Assembly (NCBI GenBank): GCA_025677835.1
Contig: JAIXMR010000056.1
Span: forward strand, 62,001-126,000
Source: Sporodiniella umbellata
Lineage: Eukaryota > Mucoromycota > Mucoromycetes > Mucorales > Rhizopodaceae
DNA length: 64,000 nucleotides
Reading direction: 5' to 3'
Of the stretch, positions 28,536 to 40,811 are shown in pieces; the stretch's first letter is position 1; each line of letters opens with the position of its first letter. The position numbers were made by a program, and so were the translations under genes. A model generated the notes under the pieces. The model was not told the DNA's origin and ran no database searches. It worked only from the letters and a program-made list of their open reading frames with translations.

Positions 28536-31500
28536 AATATACGCTTAGATATACAAATGTGGTAAAAAAAATATATATGTATAGTATATATATATATATA
28601 TATATATAAGCTAACAAAAGAAAAACAAAAAAAAAAGTAAAAAAAAATAGAAAAAATACGAAGACAAATAAAAAAAACTGAACAAAAAAGGAGGGATGGG
28701 GGCTGGGAGGGGAAAAAAACACGAAAGGTAACGCTAATGTCGCACAAGCACAGCGGAACTTGCTTAAAATTACATACACTACAAAAACGCGATTACATGA
28801 TGATATTGAGTATGAAGAAGTTTGATCTCCAAAAAGAAATATATAAATACACAATATTGAAAAAAAAAAGCTCAAACATTTCATAAAATCTTGGGCTTAC
28901 TCGATTATACTTTGGGTAGAAAGATATCTATATATATATAAAGGAAGTTTGTGTCGTACGTTTTTTTCTTGGAAGAATATCTAATGTAATTAAAAAAGAT
29001 AAAAGGCCACGGTAAAAGCTCTTAAACAAGCGAACACGACTCTCCTCGAAGTAACACTTTCTAATGATTTTCAAAGAAAAACAAACTGATTGAGCCTATA
29101 GACAGAATAACAAAAGTACCCAATTTGGTTTAATTGATCTAAAGCTATCATTGTATCGAGCTTACTAGACAAACTTGTATTTGTTCATGCAATCTTTTTT
29201 ATACGATGAGATAAATACATTTATAAAGTTTAGCTGTATGACTCTAGACTATTGAACAAAAACAATTTTATTTCTGATGCCGCCAGTTTGGCAGATGTCC
29301 TATGAATTGATTGCATAATATATATGGAAAAGGCTTATACAAAGTTGGCTGTAGCTCGATGCTGATCTCAATATATCCCAATAATAGATTCGTGGCTATC
29401 ACGCCCTCCGATTTTTTCTTGTGAAGCTACACTTGCGTAACTAACTCCTTTGGTCGGAAAGGAGCAAAATCAAACCCAAAACGTCAGCGAATATCTCGTA
29501 GTCTGAGTGAAGTTGCGTAAATAGTACCTACACTCAAACCAAGCGCTACTTATGAGAGTCTTTGGTTTCAATATCTCTGTCTCATGAATGCAGGCAAAAG
29601 CGGGACCAATAAAAAAAAACTTAAAGTGGAGCGTCTACCTATACAAGTCTTTGGATCACGTATTTATCCAAGAAATGTATTGCTTTTTTTATCTAAATCG
29701 CCTACTGCTGACTAGTTTCTCTAGAGTAAGTTTGTACAGAAAAGGCTTTGAGGCACATTTTTCTTCGTAGAGATACTACTCTGTTCATGTGCCTGATATA
29801 GGGCGTTACAAAGGGCTTTTTTTTTGTTGTTTTTCATCCACTCTTGAGCGAAGATTTTGCTTGAAATAAGCCAAATCAGGGCAACCTTAGGTAGTCATTT
29901 TGTTGACAAGCGTATCAGTAGATGGCAAAGATCAGATCACGATATTGAGCTTTGGTTACAATTTACTAAAGATGTTTATACATACCTGCTAAACAGTGAC
30001 TCGTCGCTTTCCAAGTTTTCTTTGGTCATGATTCTGTCTTGGATCGGATAAAATTATTTCTAAATTTTCTATTTCAGGTATAGCATGTATACAAAAACTG
30101 AGTTTATCTGCAACTACACCAAAGGTGCATATATCCTTTTATAGTGGAAGGTTTTAATCAACAGACGGCGCCCTTGTTAGTAGCTGATAAATTAAGCTCG
30201 GGTGTAGGGCAAATAAACATTGATAGCAAAGCTTTCCTAGAAAGACCGTCCAAAACGTCTACAAGCAGCTTGTTTTTTTTTCTATCAAAAAACTGTTCAT
30301 AACTTTTTTTCTTTCAATAAAAAGAAAACAATAAAAGACGGTGAGATGGCAAGTAATAAATGTAATTTTTGTTTTTGCGATAATGCGACTTTAAGGCTAT
30401 GGCCGGTTTTTAAACTTTGTGTACATATTTCAAAACGCCATAAAAAACAAAGCACTATATAACAAGGTCAACTAAACCAAAAAGCATGCCAAGTCTACGA
30501 CAGCAATAACAACAACAATACTGCGAAGCCTTGCTTTTTTTTACTTCTCTTTTTTTTTTCAAGCTTCAAACTATTATCGTTGCTAAAACTGACACTGTTA
30601 CTCTTGATCAAGTTCGCTAATAAACGTTTATAGGACACAGGCTACCGAACCCTTATATTCCATTGCAAAGTTTTTAGTACATCTTATTGGGAAGTACTCT
30701 GCATCTGGCTTTGTGTATCTGTACCTTTTACTGTACATACGATATATAGCGAGGTAAAAGGATATCAAAGGAATATATAGTATATATAATTGACAAATAC
30801 ACTTTTTACAAGTAATTATGAGCAAATGAATACAAGTGGGTTGTTTGCTTTTTTTTTTTTTTTTAGAAAAGCTTCTGGGCATAGTCATATAAAAAAAACA
30901 ACGGAACAGGGAGATCTTTTGTGGCAAAATAAGCCAAATCAGAACATACGGTATACTATAATAAGGCTCATTTACCTAATTAATAATGTTAATGCTATCA
31001 TAAGAAAAGCCGTTAATAAGGTCAAAGCTCCAAAAGTGCAACCATTGCCCCTCTTAATGAGCTTATTAAAAAACACTTGGGTTCAAATGACCTTGATAGA
31101 ATATAAAAACCAACATTGGTGTCATCTGGCTTTAATACTCTTTCAAAATGTATGTCGTTATAGCAATTCTTTTGTTATTATTTTTTGCTTCTTGTTGCCA
31201 CTATGTTATCGTCACTCCAATATGAATAACAACAGTTTTTCAGCTCTGATCAATCTACCCCACGAAAAAGATCAAGCGTTTATCATTAAATCGTAATCTG
31301 ACTGAAAGTTGTAAAACTTTTTTTTTTTTTTTTTTTTTTGGAAACAAAAAAAATACACGGATTGGTAAGTATTTAAATAAGGAAAATTTTGGTCTATTTG
31401 TACAGCTGAACAAACTTTATAAACTGCTTTTGGTTTATCAATTTGGTTGAGTTGTACATTTGCTTTATACATAAAGTCTGATATTTCAGTTTGATTCGTT

Positions 31501-31987
31501 TTTGGAGCGGCAGATTTTAGCTTTTTCAGCAAATGTTGTTTTTATAAATACTAAAGGCAAACGTTATGATGTCTTTGGAAAACGGAAGGTGATCCTTTTT
31601 GTATTTCTGGTTTTTCCCTTCGATTTTTTGCGTTTTTTGTCAATCGTCTTAAGTATTAATAAAAAGAGCGTTATTAGGTCAAAACGTAGAGACGATGGAG
31701 CTAAAATAGCAAATGTCCGTTATTCAGATGCTTTCGCTGAAAAAAGAGAGACAGAAACAAAAAACAATAACGAAATTCAAACGCATTTACTTGGCACAGA
31801 CTTATGTCAGAATATTTAGGCGAAAAGTTATCTTGACTAAACTGGATGTATACAGTTAAGCATACGTAATATCCATATTTATATACATTCGTACTTTTGC
31901 CTATCGAATAGTATAAAAAGGATTGAAATTTTTCAAGACTGGTTAGACTGGATACAAACTCCGAGAGTTTTTTTTAAAAAAAGATAT

Positions 31988-32037
31988 ATACAGTTATAAA
32001 AGTAAAAAAAAAAAAAAAAAAAAAAATACAGTTATAA
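31988..32037. repeat. 12-bp direct repeats flanking a poly-A run
   Basis: ATACAGTTATAA at 31988-31999 recurs at 32026-32037, separated by AAGT and a run of about 22 A. This is what a fully 5'-truncated retroposed insertion with its target-site duplication would look like. A chance repeat in AT-rich DNA is less likely at 12 bp. Confidence 0.55.
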
Positions 32038-32790
32038 TAGTTAGCAAAATATGGGAAATCTCTATATGTTTCAATTCTTTAAAATGTTGAAACTCATAGT
32101 ACAGATATGAATTAGAAGCTACATAGAAACCCGAAGCTTACTTATGATTTTTTCATAAAAAGATGTATTCAATGGTACATCCCCTATTATTTACATGCAG
32201 ATACGTCAAAGTCGGCAACATTTAATTTAAACTTGTGTCAGTTTGTCGACTTTAGCGATGCGTAGACCCCACAAATAAAAACTGTTAATTAGTCTACTAA
32301 TATCTGGTCCATAAATGCTATCCTCAGAACAGAAAACTTTATGATGTCTATACAGCTATGATTTTACAGAGATAATTTTGGATATATTTGCAGCGATGAT
32401 AACTTTTTATTAACAAGGCGGTACAATGTGAAGTAAAACTACATAGATAGTTTGTCAATATAAAAAGACGTTGTTACAAATGTAAATTTATTGCGGGTAG
32501 TTTACTTTCGAAATGAGAGAAGCTAATCATGCTGTTGAAGGGGGTAATAGTGTTTGAATAGGATATGGATTAGGACTGCTGGGTATACTCACAGGGCCAT
32601 GCTCCGCTACAATACTTATGTGCTTTCTTTCGCTCAAGTGAAGCGGATTTTATCACGCTATTGCATTTTTTTCTCGCCATCATATGTATTTCCTCTTATT
32701 TTTTTTTTTTCAATAAAAGGCTATTTTACAACCTACAATCAAACAAAAAAAAGCTGTAGTAAATAGTTTACACAATTGATTTATTGTAAA

Positions 32791-32909
32791 TGGCCAATTG
32801 CTTTCGAAAAACATGACCAACTGAGACTCAAAATATCAACTAATTGGGAGCTACAAAAGCGTCTAGTTGAAATTTAAAAAGCGACCAAGCTTCTCAAAAA
32901 AGTGGACAA
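32791..32909 (+). repeat. Spaced TGGCCAA-like motif array
   Basis: TGGCCAA (32791), TGACCAA (32814), CGACCAA (32882) and TGGACAA (32903) recur with 21-23 bp steps and a degenerate middle. The same pattern occurs at 44570-44644. Probably part of a dispersed transposable-element end. Confidence 0.35.
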
Positions 32910-33779
32910 TTGACGACGGAGATAGTATATCAAGTTCAGGCAAAAAAAAAGGAGATCGCTAGTATCCAAACTACGTAACGGTGACATGAGAAGCTGGCGT
33001 AAGTTTTCAAAACTCTGTTTGTATGTACGTTTATTAAGCTATTTACTGAGTGATAGACTTACTATGTTGCTTTTAGTAGATGGTTGTGCTTACTAAACGA
33101 GTATGCAAGGAGGGAAAAAAAGAGTCTGTATTTCTCCATAGCCGAAATAAAAACTTAGTTGATGAAGGATCTGCATTGAAAAATATAGACCAATTGAAAA
33201 CAACACTTATCATGTACAACCTTTCGAAGAAGGGGTGACATTATTTAAGACTTGTACCAAACAAAAGTACACTTATAAGCATTATTCAATCACGGTGCTT
33301 TTATCATTGAAAATGAAAGGAATGTAAGACCATCAAATACAGTTATTGATAGTCTAATCAAGTGACGATGTGATAGAAAGAGATCTCAGGAGAGTGCCAC
33401 TTGCTTTTAAAGTTCAGACATTAAGCAACGTTTTCTTTCCCTTTTATTTTACTTTATTTTTTTTCGTATTTTTCTCTCCAGCTTCATTCCAAGAAAAAAG
33501 AAACAAAGATTTCAAGCAACATAGCAAAGAAGAGAAGAAAAAAAAAAGAATAGAATATCAAAGCGTTCCAAGCTCTACAGCCTTGTAATAAATAAAGTGT
33601 ATGTGGTGAACAATACCAACGTTGTTTTATTTTTTTTTTCTTTTTTTTTTTTGCTTTCTTTTCCCTCCCCTTCAATATGATTTTCTAACTTACGTTATCT
33701 TTTCTTAGAGAACTGTCTTTCTTTCTTTTCTTTTCTTTTTTTTTCTTTTGTAAACATTACCCTGTGTGCATAACAGAAA

Positions 33780-36737
33780 ATGTCAAACTCTCAGTTTTTT
33801 ACCGAGTATGAACCGACCTCAACAGCCAAGGACCTTTGGAGCGGAGCATCCTCCAACTTTGGTGGGAAAAGCTCAATAGAAAAATCTTCCGAAGCCAGCA
33901 AAATCAAAGAAAGAAAGAACAGACATCTGGACGAAGCAACTTTGGAAGATTTAGAAGATTTGATTGCTGCATCAGCGAAACGACTGGCTAGTTATAGACT
34001 ACGAAATCAGACAATAGCAACTAAAAGAAATGAAGAGGTGGATAGATGGAAAGAACTTCTAGACGATAGCAGCCAGACAGTATCAGAAAAGAAAAAGAAG
34101 GTCCTACTCGAGAAAAGCCAACTTACAAACAAGAACACATTAAAACCCACATCCATTACCACTACCCGATCTGCCCGTTCCACAGCTTCACCTAAAATTG
34201 AGTCTCCTCGTATCAGCTCAAGCGCACGTGCAACAACACAAGTACCCCACTTGAGAAAGACATCTCACGTATCGCCTCAATTTTCAAAAAAAAACTTGAA
34301 GGAAGTTCCAGTCGATTATCAGAATATTGAGGACTATCTAAACAACTTTAAAAACAACAACCAAACTCAAGACATTAAACCGCGTAAACCTAAGCTGAGC
34401 ATTACTAACAATGCATCGACAAAAACTTCAAGCAGAAAGCTAAAAGAGACAAAACCCAACAATGGAGCACCGGTTACGAGAAGAAAAAGAGGAAAGGTAT
34501 TATAAGGAGAGAAGAAGAGTGGTTTTTGTTTTATTTTATTTTTTAAAAAAAAAACACATATAAGCTCACCATTCTGTCGTATGTCTTACATCTAGACCTT
34601 GCCCGGTAGTCTAGCTGCTCCCCCCGATGTTGTACCTTTGTCACTACCACCTATGAAAGTTGAGCCACTAACTCTACCCTCAACAAATAAACAAAGCAGA
34701 GTTCTAGCGAAAACGCCTACAAGAATACCTTTACCTGGAATTACTGTAAGGCCAACAACAAGGCAAAAACATGACAATGCCACCGAATCAACCAAAAGTA
34801 GCAAAAGCAAGCCTTTACCAAACCTACCGCCAAAACAAACCCTCCGAAAGCCCAAATCAAATCCCAACACAAATCCCAAGCTACAAATCAGTAAATCGAA
34901 TAAAAGCACAGATGAAAACATTCTACGTAAAAAAAGTGGATCAAATCGTTCTACACCGCAACCATCAGTTGTTGGAAATTTTTCGTCTGTCTCGTCTACT
35001 ACTGCCACTTCTTCAAGATTAAATGGTAGCATATCTTCTAAAAGTAGTAAGCCTAAAAAGAAACAGGGTATAAACACTTGTTTACTGACAGGTATTATTA
35101 CAGCTAGTACGATGAAGAAGAGACAATCTACATTACAAGGACGACTACAGGGCATGATTGAAGAGAGCAAGTCGTTTACAACGCAGATGGAGCAAGATAG
35201 ATTAGGAGGAAAGTCTGAAATCGTGTTGAGAGGGAAAGGCCCTCTTATTGATTCTGAGGAAACCATAAAAAAGTGTCCTCCAAAAATATTAATGCGTGTT
35301 GCTATGACGCCAGAAGGTAAATCTCACCTTTCTATATATGTATTAAAAGTTTCAATTCTATATTTTATTTTTTGTTTTGGGTCAGCTGCTCAAAAGTTAT
35401 ATCAATTCAACTTGACTGAATACGAAAAAACAGAAATGCTCAATTATAATCACATCTATTTCGTGGGTCATCATGCACAAAAAAAGGCAGCAAGCTTCAA
35501 CAGCACATTATGTAACTTTGGATATGATGACGAGCGAGGGGATTATATGATTCAATTAAGAGACCATTTGGACTATCGCTACGAAGTACTGGAATTAATG
35601 GGAAAAGGATCTTTTGGCCAAGTATTGAAGTGCTTTGACCACAGATCTGGGCAAACGGTAGCAGTCAAGATCATCAGAAATAAAAAGAGATTTCATGCGC
35701 AGGCTCTCACAGAGATCAAAATACTAGAAAACCTTATTTCTTGGGACCCAGAAGACAAGTACAATAACGTCAGAATGCTGGGTCATTTTACGTTTCGTAG
35801 TCATTTGTGTATTGCATTTGAATGTCTAAGCATCAATCTTTATGAATTCATTAAAATCAACGGATATCAAGGATTCAGTATGGGTCTTATAAAAAGGTAT
35901 GCAAAAAGCATCAGGCAAAAAATTTACACAGACCTTGTTAACAAACAACCCACCTTTTTTCAGGTTCGCCTCACAGCTGTTAAATTCACTCGTACTTTTA
36001 CAGCAACAAAAGCTAATACACTGCGACTTGAAGCCCGAGGTATGACAGTTAGCGATTCACTTTTTTTTTTTTTCTTTTGAAATCCTAATCGGTATATATA
36101 TAGAACATATTACTAAAACACAGAGAAAAAAGCTCAATTAAGGTGATTGATTTTGGAAGCTCTTGTCTTGAAAGCGAAAAAGGTACATACAAGTAGCAAA
36201 AGACTACTGGTTCCGAAAAGCTAACGCCGATTTGTTGTTTAGTCTATACCTATATCCAAAGTAGATTTTATAGATCACCAGAAGTAATCATGGGCATAAA
36301 TTACAATACAGCCATTGATATGTGGAGCACAGGGTGCATTCTAGCTGAGTTGCACACTGGATACCCATTGTTCCCTGGAGAAAACGAGCAACAGCAACTG
36401 GCATGTATTATGGAAATACTTAATGTGCCTGACCCCTACCTGGTTGAAAAAAGTAGCAGACGAAAGTTGTTTTTTGGTATAGAGAAAAAGGTTATTTTTA
36501 TATCTAAACTAAATATATTGTGTAGACTCTTTAGGAAGTCCACGTATCATCCCTAACTCTAAAGGAAGAAAAAGAAAGCCAGGAACAAAGACGCTGGAAC
36601 ACGCTTTGAGCTCTTCTGATCGCCACTTTGTAGATTTCGTTCACCAATGCTTAATTTGGGATCCAGAAAAACGCATGAAACCGGATGAAGCATTAAAGCA
36701 TTCATGGATTTTGAAATCTTACGCAAAAAAGAGCTAA
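33780..36737 (+). CDS. DYRK-family dual-specificity protein kinase
   Basis: Predicted kinase of the DYRK2/Pom1 group, controlling polarity, cell-cycle entry or stress responses. Seven exons (33780-34496, 34596-35316, 35386-35896, 35964-36039, 36104-36182, 36243-36476, 36526-36737) give 849 aa. The first 480 residues are disordered, basic and Ser/Thr-rich. A DYRK-homology region follows ([17 protein letters not shown], then [10 protein letters not shown]). The kinase domain has the Gly loop [11 protein letters not shown] in AVKIIRNKK, catalytic loop HCDLKPENILL and metal site VIDFGSSC. The activation loop [15 protein letters not shown] contains the YxY pair whose second Tyr is autophosphorylated in DYRKs, so it should be active. 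The domain ends [12 protein letters not shown] close to the stop. Exons 3-7 were joined using conserved motifs. It ends 99 bp from convergent aladin. Confidence 0.93.
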
Positions 36738-36836
36738 AAAAAAATGCCCCATGTACATACCCCATTATCTTCTCCTTTGTCTAGGAGTTTATATAAAATA
36801 GTCTATTTTGAGTTGATATGTGTTTATTTTTTTGGT

Positions 36837-38384
36837 TTAAAGAAAATGGCTACTATACTCTCTGGGTGATTTAAATGCGTGAGTAGTAAAAGTAATTGTG
36901 CCGTTATCCCATGCAATAGCTAGTATGGCGCCAAGCTTATAAAAAGAAGAAAAAGCACTTTGTAAAGGCTGTGCATTATCTTTCATAGATATAACTTTTA
37001 GTGATCCATTCGATTCATACTCTACTTCAGCACCGTGCAAGAGTCCACTAATTTTAGGGTTGTAAGTAAAAACGAAAGAAACAACAAAAGTAATTAAAAA
37101 GCTTACATCGAGGTAAAAACAGTTCGTTCCCGCAAGTTCAAAGGTGAAATTTGGACATTGTAGAGACAGACAGAAGTTGAGTTCTCAAAAGATACTGCAA
37201 TTCTTTGGCCATATCTGCTGTCAATACTAATATCTTTGATCGTACAAGAAGCGCTAACACCAGGAGCTTCAATTGATTTGATCTTGACATCTAATATATC
37301 TATTTTAGATCAATTAGTGGCGAACTTTTCTCCTCAAGTTTTTGTATGTATACCTTGTTTGAGTGTAGGCCCAAAAAGGCATAAAGCGTGTATATCATTT
37401 TTCCCTTTCATTGAATACAAAAGTGTTGTGTTATCAGGTAACCAGCACGCCGTTTGGACCCATAAACCGGGAGGGTTTTTTAGTTGCTTGGAAGTCCAAT
37501 CGTTGGTGTTCCATACGCGAGATTTTCCAGACGTTCCACCCACGAATAGCCACTTGCCATCTAAACTCCATTTCAATAAGGTGTTACCTTTGCCTTGGCG
37601 TTTGAGAAAGGTAGTCTCATCGAGCAGTATATCCTGTATTGCTAGCGTTCCGGAAGCAGACGACGCTACAGCAAGTAGTTGGCTACCAGGTGAGGGATCC
37701 CAAGCCAAGGCTGTGACGCAATCTTGATACTTGAAAAATTTGGTAGAGGCTGAAGGGTGATGGCGGATACCTTCTTTATAGCTCACATGACTATCAACTG
37801 TCCACACGCATACACCAGATTGACATCCAACAGCTAAAGTTCCAGCTGCTTTTTTTTTCCACTGAATACAGCGAATGTCTTTCATAAGTTTATGTGAAAG
37901 TACCTGACAGGTCCATGCTGACTCTTTCTTTGTGTACAAGTAGATGTCGTCTGTATTTGTTGCAACTGCTAAAATTTCTTTATGAGGATGCCAGGAAATG
38001 TTTTTAAAGATGCCAGTGTGATTAATTTTTATGTCTCTTGGAATTCCTGCTTTTGGCGGTGTCTGCAATCTATTAATGTAATCGTAAAAGCATCTGATTT
38101 TTTCGTAAGTTGGGCTATCAAACTGTTGCTTTAGTAAACAATAAAACTTTTGAGCAAATTAATTGATGTATTTACTAAGTTTGGAGGGCTTCTAATCTTT
38201 AGAAAGCATTAATAAAAGAATTTAAGGCGCTTTCGGTTCAATACAGTTACCCCTTTTGTAATTTTGATTGGACAACGTTGACCAGTTTATCGTAGGCATA
38301 CTCCTCTATAAAATCTACAACACTCACATAGTGAGGTGTATGGTTCTCTACTTCTTGAAATTTGATTGAAGGATATATAGGCAT
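36837..38384 (-). CDS. AAAS: Aladin-like WD40 nucleoporin
   Basis: Predicted nuclear-pore component of the aladin family (AAAS in animals), which anchors at the pore through NDC1. Four exons (38384-38251, 38114-37354, 37299-37107, 37047-36837) encode 432 aa. WD-type blades are visible from about residue 75: ISWHPHKEILAVATNTDDIY, IQWKKKAAGTLAVGCQSGVC, VTALAWDPSPGSQLLAVASS, LLKWSLDGKWLFVGGTSGKS and TACWLPDNTTLLYS. The blades match aladin in order and spacing. The last blade ends ILAIAWDNGTITFTTHAF near the C-terminus. The N-terminal 45 residues (MPIYPSIKFQEVE...) come from the first exon. Other WD40 families are possible, but the whole-protein layout supports aladin. Head-to-head with the KH-like gene, tail-to-tail with the kinase. 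Confidence 0.82.
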
Positions 38385-38780
38385 CTACATAGAGCGAAAA
38401 GTCAGATTCCAGTTTTCTTTTTGTAAATTGGTTTATATACATTGTTGTCTTTAATTATAGTCAAAGCACTAGTGTCGCTGGCTTCAACAGTAACTAAATG
38501 TAACAAAAGAACAATAAATAGGTTGCTGCTGATTGTATTTGCGGCCCTTCCATACCAAGATCTCCCTTATACTCGGCCACTGTTCCATGGCTTCGGTCAG
38601 ACAAAGTACATGCCATTTTATTTGTCGTTACAGCTTAAAAAAAATAAAGAAATAGCGCGCCTTTTCTACAGTCAACAAATTTGCACAAAAAAACTAATCC
38701 CGCTAAGCCGCCTATCAGAACAACAAAGAGTCCTCTTTAAACACTCTTACTGTTTTTTTTTAAAGACTTTAAAAACTACC
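38385..38780. promoter_or_regulatory. Shared divergent promoter, aladin and KH-like gene
   Basis: 396 bp separate the two start codons, so the genes must share or partition a short promoter. The plus-strand frame stays open from 38442 through this region without an ATG before 38634, which could make the second gene's true start earlier; I treat it as leader. Confidence 0.5.
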
Positions 38781-40811
38781 ATGTCTTCTTTCCGTCCTAG
38801 CCAAGATACAAGCGACGATTCTTCTGACGATGATTGGAGAGATCCCCATCTTGAACAGAAAGCGAGTAGAAATACACGCCCCTCTAGTGTATTCGATGAT
38901 GTTTCGACAGTTATAAGTGGACGGGGCAACATTCCTTCTTCAGCCAGCTCAGTACCTGAGCATGCAGCATCTACAGCAGCTTTTACTGGGAATCCTGATG
39001 ACTATTGGCTTTTACCACCCAACTGTAGTGTACTGGACATACTAGGGCAAAAACGCTTTCGTACTGGAGAAATTGCGCGTACAACAGGCGTTTATCTTAC
39101 TTATAACGAGTCTTACCATCAAATCGACTTCTGGGGCGATTCCGCTGCCATCGAGCAGGCTAAAAGGCAGCTAAATTTGATAGCTAATAGACTTGCTGAA
39201 GACGACCCTTCGCCTGCTCGAACAACCAAGAAGTGGAGTCGACCTGAACGCCAGCTAACTGAAAAAGAAAGACGACGAGAAGATAGGAGACAGCAACGTA
39301 TTCTAGAAGACAAAAAATATTTGGGCGAGCCTACAGAAAAGCAGCCTTATCAATCTGTTTATTTTGTGCCTCAGGGCTCTGTTGGAATCGAAAGCATAAT
39401 AGGTATCAACGAGTCTTTTTTAAATGAAATTCGCGTAGACTGCAAGACATTCATTTACTTCGATCTTCCAACACGCACCTTTCGATTGTGTGCCGATGAT
39501 GAGGAAAATATTAAGGCAGCTAGTTCTCGTTTACGTAACTGGCACTTACGTGTAGGACGCAATCCTGAGCCAAGCTCTGCAAATTTGATGCAACAGCCCA
39601 GAACACCCCTGAACATCACTTATGCACCTATTCCACTCAATTTTGTTTTGAGTCAGTACGAAATTCCTGAAAAAGACGAAATACTGCGAGCAAAGCAACG
39701 TATTCTTAAAGCCGAAATTAACAAGCCCTCTCGTCGTACTGATCTGATTTCACTTATCGAGGAGGAGCATGAAACAGAGGAGACTTCAGAGATAGTCCAG
39801 ACAATGGATAAGCGCAATGCAGAGCTGATACATGCTATGTTGTGCAGAGGTTTGGAGGGTCTACGACTCAAAGACTGGGATATCCGTATGAAAATCCGCT
39901 ATGGGACAATCTGTTTAATCGATTTTCCTAAATATGATGGGAGAGTCTTTTCTATCGAAGATGTGAGCGAAAAGCTTTTTAGAAAATCAAAGTTTAAATC
40001 TGCTTTAGCGCCCTGTATTAGCAAAACGGAGACAAGTCTTGATTCGCTTTTCAGGTATCTTGCTGAAAAAGGTCAAGAGTTTTCGGATAATCCAAGAACC
40101 TCGTTTGTTATCACTGCCGACCAATACCCAGAATCAATCTCAGCAGAGGATAGACGAAGAAGAGAGAACAGAATGCGTGGAGACATGTGGAGAACGCAAA
40201 TAAAAACTACGTTCAACGACAAAGGAGAAAGGGGATTATGGAGCACGGTAACTAAGTGTACTGATCTAGTAAGTGTCAGTAGTTATAACGCTGAGGGGAC
40301 CTATTCTTGGGACCTAAGATTACAATATGCTCGAACTTTCCCCCACAACGATATAAATGCACCTCACGAAAAGTTCTCACACAATCTAAGGTTGAGCGAC
40401 TCTGGACGTCTTATTATGGTTCCCATAAAAGATTATCATCCAGAAAGGGTTGTTCAGAAAACAGAGTGGAGATATTTTTGGAAAGGTTTCATTATTGAGA
40501 TTGTACGGGAAGAGCTTTGGGATATGGTCCGCATCAAACGGGACGATAGGGATTTACCTTTGAATTTCTCAGATGTTGAGCCTCACCGTGTGCAATTTAA
40601 GGTATCTATGTATAAAGAAGCATGGCTGGACAGATTCAGTCAAAATCTTCGACTGAAAGTGGGTGAGGCGCCCAATTGGACCCTACATGACTTTTTGGGT
40701 ACAAAAGAAGATAATGCTGAAAGCATCGTACTTCACGCAAAACGCTTTGGCGAAATTTTAACAAGGGAGGTACCGAAACACTATGGACAACAATATGAAT
40801 CCTTGGTTTGA
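38781..40811 (+). CDS. KH-like domain protein of unknown function
   Basis: Intronless 676-aa protein counted from MSSFRPSQDTSDDSSDDDW, the first ATG in good context (ACCATGTCT). The N-terminus is acidic and Ser-rich. Residues about 72-140 (LLPPNCSVLDILGQKRFR, then TGVYLTYNESYHQIDFWG and AAIEQAKRQLNLIANRL) resemble a KH fold with its central G-x-x motif. Residues about 195-260 look like a second, diverged copy after a basic helix (EKERRREDRRQQRI). The C-terminal 350 residues are globular, with blocks such as MKIRYGTICLIDFPKY and TEWRYFWKGFIIEIVREELW. It fits a family of long fungal proteins annotated only as KH-like or DUF (DUF7905 is my best recollection). An RNA-binding role is inference. 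Divergent from aladin. Confidence 0.7.
   Translation: MSSFRPSQDTSDDSSDDDWRDPHLEQKASRNTRPSSVFDDVSTVISGRGNIPSSASSVPEHAASTAAFTGNPDDYWLLPPNCSVLDILGQKRFRTGEIARTTGVYLTYNESYHQIDFWGDSAAIEQAKRQLNLIANRLAEDDPSPARTTKKWSRPERQLTEKERRREDRRQQRILEDKKYLGEPTEKQPYQSVYFVPQGSVGIESIIGINESFLNEIRVDCKTFIYFDLPTRTFRLCADDEENIKAASSRLRNWHLRVGRNPEPSSANLMQQPRTPLNITYAPIPLNFVLSQYEIPEKDEILRAKQRILKAEINKPSRRTDLISLIEEEHETEETSEIVQTMDKRNAELIHAMLCRGLEGLRLKDWDIRMKIRYGTICLIDFPKYDGRVFSIEDVSEKLFRKSKFKSALAPCISKTETSLDSLFRYLAEKGQEFSDNPRTSFVITADQYPESISAEDRRRRENRMRGDMWRTQIKTTFNDKGERGLWSTVTKCTDLVSVSSYNAEGTYSWDLRLQYARTFPHNDINAPHEKFSHNLRLSDSGRLIMVPIKDYHPERVVQKTEWRYFWKGFIIEIVREELWDMVRIKRDDRDLPLNFSDVEPHRVQFKVSMYKEAWLDRFSQNLRLKVGEAPNWTLHDFLGTKEDNAESIVLHAKRFGEILTREVPKHYGQQYESLV

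Larger units (their letters stand above)
28536..33779. other. 5.2-kb gene-poor region
   Basis: Starts with the T-rich and TA-rich promoter side of RSR1 ((TA)n near 28585-28607). Frames at 29588-30051, 30790-31296 and 31502-31819 are open for 60-168 codons but are compositionally biased by AT runs and show no known motif, so I do not call them genes. A poly-T lies at 31318-31339, a poly-A with flanking direct repeats at 31988-32037, and a motif array at 32791-32909. A CT-rich leader precedes the kinase start. Confidence 0.5.

Noticed and set aside
30790..31819. Frames of 168 and 105 codons on the plus strand
   Set aside because: Composition follows poly-T/A tracts, no domain pattern, and no splice-consistent extension found.
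34592..35266. 224-codon minus-strand frame
   Set aside because: Antisense of the Ser/Pro-rich kinase N-terminus; no motif.
37236..37727. 163-codon plus-strand frame within aladin
   Set aside because: Antisense shadow of the aladin WD40 exons.
38442..38780. Upstream extension of the KH-like gene by 113 codons
   Set aside because: The frame starts only at a TTG. The added segment reads like a random AT-rich leader, while the ATG at 38781 has good context and begins an ordinary acidic N-terminus.
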